A model generated the notes under the pieces. The model searched no databases. It was given only the letters and a program-made list of their open reading frames with translations, and was not told where the DNA came from. A stretch of DNA of 64,000 nucleotides from Clostridium_AT radicumherbarum. Its GTDB lineage: Bacteria > Bacillota > Clostridia > Clostridiales > Clostridiaceae. Below are positions 61,538 through 64,000 of this stretch, in pieces; position 1 is the stretch's first letter, and each line of letters starts with the position of its first letter. The position numbers and the translations under genes were made by a program. The DNA is taken from NCBI RefSeq assembly GCF_045310525.1, contig NZ_JBJHZY010000001.1:434001-498000 (forward strand), read 5' to 3'.

Positions 61538-62347
61538 TTATTCTTCAATAAATCCTGTTAGTTCTTCGTTGAATTTCTCTTTCTGATCATAAAATATCCC
61601 GTGACCACTTTCTTCAAATGCTATCAGCTTTGAGTTTTTAATACCTTGTCTTTGTGCTTCTGCTAAAGGAAAGAGGCAGACTTGGTCATGAATTCCATGA
61701 AGAATTAGAGTTGGAACGCTTATTTTTTCTAGATCAGAAAATAATGGTTCAAACCAAGCATTTGCAGTTCCAGCAGTAGCCCAACCTGCTGCCTGTAATC
61801 CTAATTGGAAGAACCAATCAGAAAATGGCTGAGTTATGTGTTGGAAGAAAAACATGTCTCCAAAATCTCTTAGCATTTTAGGTCGATCATTTAATGTTCC
61901 TTGAATTAAATCATCTACAACTTCCTTTTTTACACCATACGGGAAGTTAGGACGCTGCATTAGACTTGGGGCTGCTGCTGAAATTAGAACAAGCTTCGAT
62001 ACACCGTATTCTTTGTGTCTGGACATATATCTTATAGCAATGGCTCCTCCTGTAGAGTGCCCCGCTAGAATAAAATTTTTCAATCCAAGTGCATTTACAA
62101 CACCACGAACATCGTCTGCAAATCGATTGTAGTTATAACCAGTGAAAGGCTTATCAGAATCACCAAATCCCCTCTGGTCTAATCCAATGCATCTATATCC
62201 CATTTTAGGAAGTTGATTAAACTGATATTCAAATAGTTTATGACTTCCAGGCCAGCCGTGTAGAAATAAAATTGTCTTTTTACCATCTGGATTAATATCC
62301 TCTACATATATTTTTATATTTGATTCTACTTTAACAAAGTATCCCAC
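61538..62347 (-). CDS. alpha/beta hydrolase
   Basis: A 269-residue hydrolase with oxyanion strand ILFLHGWPGSHKLF, nucleophile Ser in AGHSTGGAIAIRYM, acid Asp in LHGIHDQVCLF, and His in EESGHGIFYDQ. The layout fits haloperoxidase/esterase-type enzymes (LDQRGFGDSDKP). The start is GTG 62347, with GGGGG just before. Substrate unknown; it lies alone. Confidence 0.9.
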   Translation of the reverse strand: MGYFVKVESNIKIYVEDINPDGKKTILFLHGWPGSHKLFEYQFNQLPKMGYRCIGLDQRGFGDSDKPFTGYNYNRFADDVRGVVNALGLKNFILAGHSTGGAIAIRYMSRHKEYGVSKLVLISAAAPSLMQRPNFPYGVKKEVVDDLIQGTLNDRPKMLRDFGDMFFFQHITQPFSDWFFQLGLQAAGWATAGTANAWFEPLFSDLEKISVPTLILHGIHDQVCLFPLAEAQRQGIKNSKLIAFEESGHGIFYDQKEKFNEELTGFIEE

Positions 62348-62589
62348 TCAAATACCCCCATTTATAAAACTGCTCCATTAATAGATTATTCTTGAGAGTA
62401 CAAATATGTGCACTATTGTGCTATAGAAAATTCAAATAGTTAGTAAAGCATTTATTAAAAATACAAATTGGATTACAGATTAAATTTATGGTAAAGTTAT
62501 CATGGAAAATATCTCTTAACGGTTGTTTTCCAATATATCCAGTGAGGTTTAATTACCTCTTTGTAATCGTTAAAATAGGGGGAAAAGGA

Positions 62590-63984
62590 ATGAAAAAAAT
62601 GAATAAAATTGCAATAACTTTACTTATTGCAATGATTACTGCAGCAGCTTTAATTGGTTGTACAAATAATAAAAATACAGCTGATAATACTGCTAAGACT
62701 AATGCTTCAGGTGCCAAAACAATAAGCACAAAAGATTTACAAGCTAATATAGGAAAAAGCGATTGGGTAGTAGTTGATACAAGAGAAAATGATGCTTATA
62801 ATGGTTGGATACTTGATGGAGTAACAAAGGGTGGGCACATTAAAGGAGCAACTGATTTTTCAGCAGCTTGGCTTAAGGTTAATGATAAGGATAAAGATAA
62901 AAGATTAGATGAAGCTTTAAAGACTAAAGGAATAAGCCCGGATAAAAATGTTGTTTTATATGATGCTAATGGAAACGATTCAACGGATGTAATAAAATAT
63001 TTATCACAAAAGGGATATAAAAATTTATACCAATATAATATTAAAGACTGGGTAAAAGATGGGAGCCTTCCAATGGAAGCTTATACAAACTATCAAGATA
63101 TAGTGCCAGCATCTTGGATTAAAGATTTAATAGACGGTAAAAAGCCAGAAACCTACAACAATAACAAGTATAAAGTATTTGAAGTTAGCTGGGGTGAGGA
63201 AAAAGATTCACCAGATTATTTAAAAATTGGACATATTAAAGGTGCAGTTCATTTAAATACTGATGAAGTTGAAGAAGGTCCTCTATGGAATCGTCTTTCT
63301 GATGCAAAGCTTCAAAAATTTGCAGAAAATAATGGAATAACAACAGATACAACCATAGTGTTATATGGAACAGATCCAATGCCTTCTTACAGAGTAGCTG
63401 TAATATTAAAATACATGGGAGTTAAGGACGTTAGAGTATTAAATGGTGGATTTACAAAATGGACAAATGCTGGTTACGAAGTTGAAAAGACATCAAATAA
63501 AAAAGTTCCAGTAGCTTCCTTTGGTGCCACAGTTCCTGTAAATAAAGGATATATTATTGATATGCCTCAGGCTAAAGAAATATTAGCAGATAAAACTGGC
63601 AGCAAATTAGTTGATGTAAGAACTTGGGATGAATATATTGGTAAAACCTCAGGTTATGATTATATTAAACCAAAGGGACGTCCAGCTGGTGCTGCATGGG
63701 GCCATGCAGGAACAGACAACAGCAATTTAAATGATTATAGAAATATAGATTTAACAATGCGTAATAAAGATGAAATACTTGCTATGTGGAAGGATTATGG
63801 TATTACTCCAGATCAAAGACTAGCCTTCTACTGTGGAACAGGCTGGAGAGCTGCAGAAGCTTTAACTTACGCAGATGTTATGGGACTTAAAAATATTTCG
63901 CTTTATGATGGCGGTTGGAATGAATGGAGTGGAAACACAGGAAATCCAGCAGGTCCTATTGAAGTGGGGGAACCAAAGAAATAA
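62590..63984 (+). CDS. triple-rhodanese surface lipoprotein
   Basis: A 464-residue exported lipoprotein. The start ATG 62590 gives a signal peptide (ITLLIAMITAAALIG) with lipobox Cys24. Three rhodanese-like repeats follow. Repeat 1 (about residues 35-150; VVDTRENDAYNGW, LYDANGNDS) and repeat 2 (about 165-300; GHIKGAVHLNTDEV, LYGTDPMPSYR) lack the active cysteine. Repeat 3 (about 330-455; LVDVRTWDEYIG) has Cys415 in FYCGTGWRAAEAL. It can act as a cell-surface thiosulfate or polysulfide sulfurtransferase, with two structural repeats. It stands alone, but may work with the sulfur cluster at 17.4-21.2 kb. Confidence 0.9.
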   Translation: MKKMNKIAITLLIAMITAAALIGCTNNKNTADNTAKTNASGAKTISTKDLQANIGKSDWVVVDTRENDAYNGWILDGVTKGGHIKGATDFSAAWLKVNDKDKDKRLDEALKTKGISPDKNVVLYDANGNDSTDVIKYLSQKGYKNLYQYNIKDWVKDGSLPMEAYTNYQDIVPASWIKDLIDGKKPETYNNNKYKVFEVSWGEEKDSPDYLKIGHIKGAVHLNTDEVEEGPLWNRLSDAKLQKFAENNGITTDTTIVLYGTDPMPSYRVAVILKYMGVKDVRVLNGGFTKWTNAGYEVEKTSNKKVPVASFGATVPVNKGYIIDMPQAKEILADKTGSKLVDVRTWDEYIGKTSGYDYIKPKGRPAGAAWGHAGTDNSNLNDYRNIDLTMRNKDEILAMWKDYGITPDQRLAFYCGTGWRAAEALTYADVMGLKNISLYDGGWNEWSGNTGNPAGPIEVGEPKK

Positions 63985-64000
63985 TTATTGCCTAAATATA

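Overview
The window looks like the chromosome of a low-G+C, spore-forming Firmicute close to Clostridium. Evidence is the A/T-rich intergenic DNA, strong AGGAGG-type ribosome binding sites, U-tract hairpin terminators, a LysM-GH18 spore-cortex enzyme, and clostridial families such as DUF4317, DUF1848 and DUF6323/DUF6179. I see no rRNA, tRNA, CRISPR array, prophage or transposase gene. The genes are mostly accessory: transport, regulation, detoxification and small hydrolases.

Layout. 1-7.7 kb: the end of a DUF5808 membrane protein, a decayed alpha/beta hydrolase, DUF4317, a frameshifted GNAT acetyltransferase, and a run of small DUF genes (DUF4177, alkaline-phosphatase-like, DUF4304, DUF169). 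Two of these genes sit behind copies of the same ~100-bp intergenic element. 7.9-15.6 kb: a sugar-uptake unit with two ABC permeases, a binding lipoprotein, a YesN/YesM-type two-component system and a divergent GH30 glycosidase; cre-like sites suggest CcpA control. 15.9-17.3 kb: a MATE exporter. 17.4-21.2 kb: a sulfur/redox cluster with a CoA-disulfide-reductase/rhodanese/TusA fusion and two membrane Fe-S proteins. 21.4-27.1 kb: htpX-lemA, a PHP phosphoesterase, an NlpC/P60-like secreted protein, a DnaQ-BRCT exonuclease and a stand-alone rsmH. 27.4-32.5 kb: a PadR pair, DUF1848, and a LytTR/LiaF/ABC-2 export operon. 32.5-39.5 kb: a formimidoylglutamase-type arginase, a SleL-like spore enzyme, a metallo-hydrolase, a divergent MFS/TetR pair, the intact GNAT paralogue and an internally deleted MBL protein. 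39.7-46.1 kb: a GH38 alpha-mannosidase, then a TetR plus PEP-synthase/rifampin-phosphotransferase-like enzyme behind a twin-palindrome promoter. 46.2-49.6 kb: an archaeal-type gatE-gatD pair. 50.1-53.6 kb: DUF6323-DUF6179, a GyrI-like protein and an epimerase. 53.8-64 kb: an ABC exporter, a MerR-TipAS regulator with a duplicated ligand domain, HxlR/flavodoxin/aldo-keto reductase, an M28 peptidase, an endonuclease-IV-like TIM barrel, an alpha/beta hydrolase and a triple-rhodanese lipoprotein.

Five regulator-effector pairs (PadR, two TetR, HxlR, MerR) have clear palindromes placed on their own promoters, so the control logic can be read from sequence. The most unusual content is the archaeal-type Glu-tRNA(Gln) amidotransferase GatDE, the sulfur cluster with the distant triple-rhodanese lipoprotein, the tandem TipAS duplication, and the uncharacterised DUF6323/DUF6179 pair. 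Several genes are decayed or internally deleted (alpha/beta hydrolase, GNAT copy 1, MBL protein, a micro-ORF near 49.8 kb). Functional names rest on motif and family recognition by eye; no search was run.
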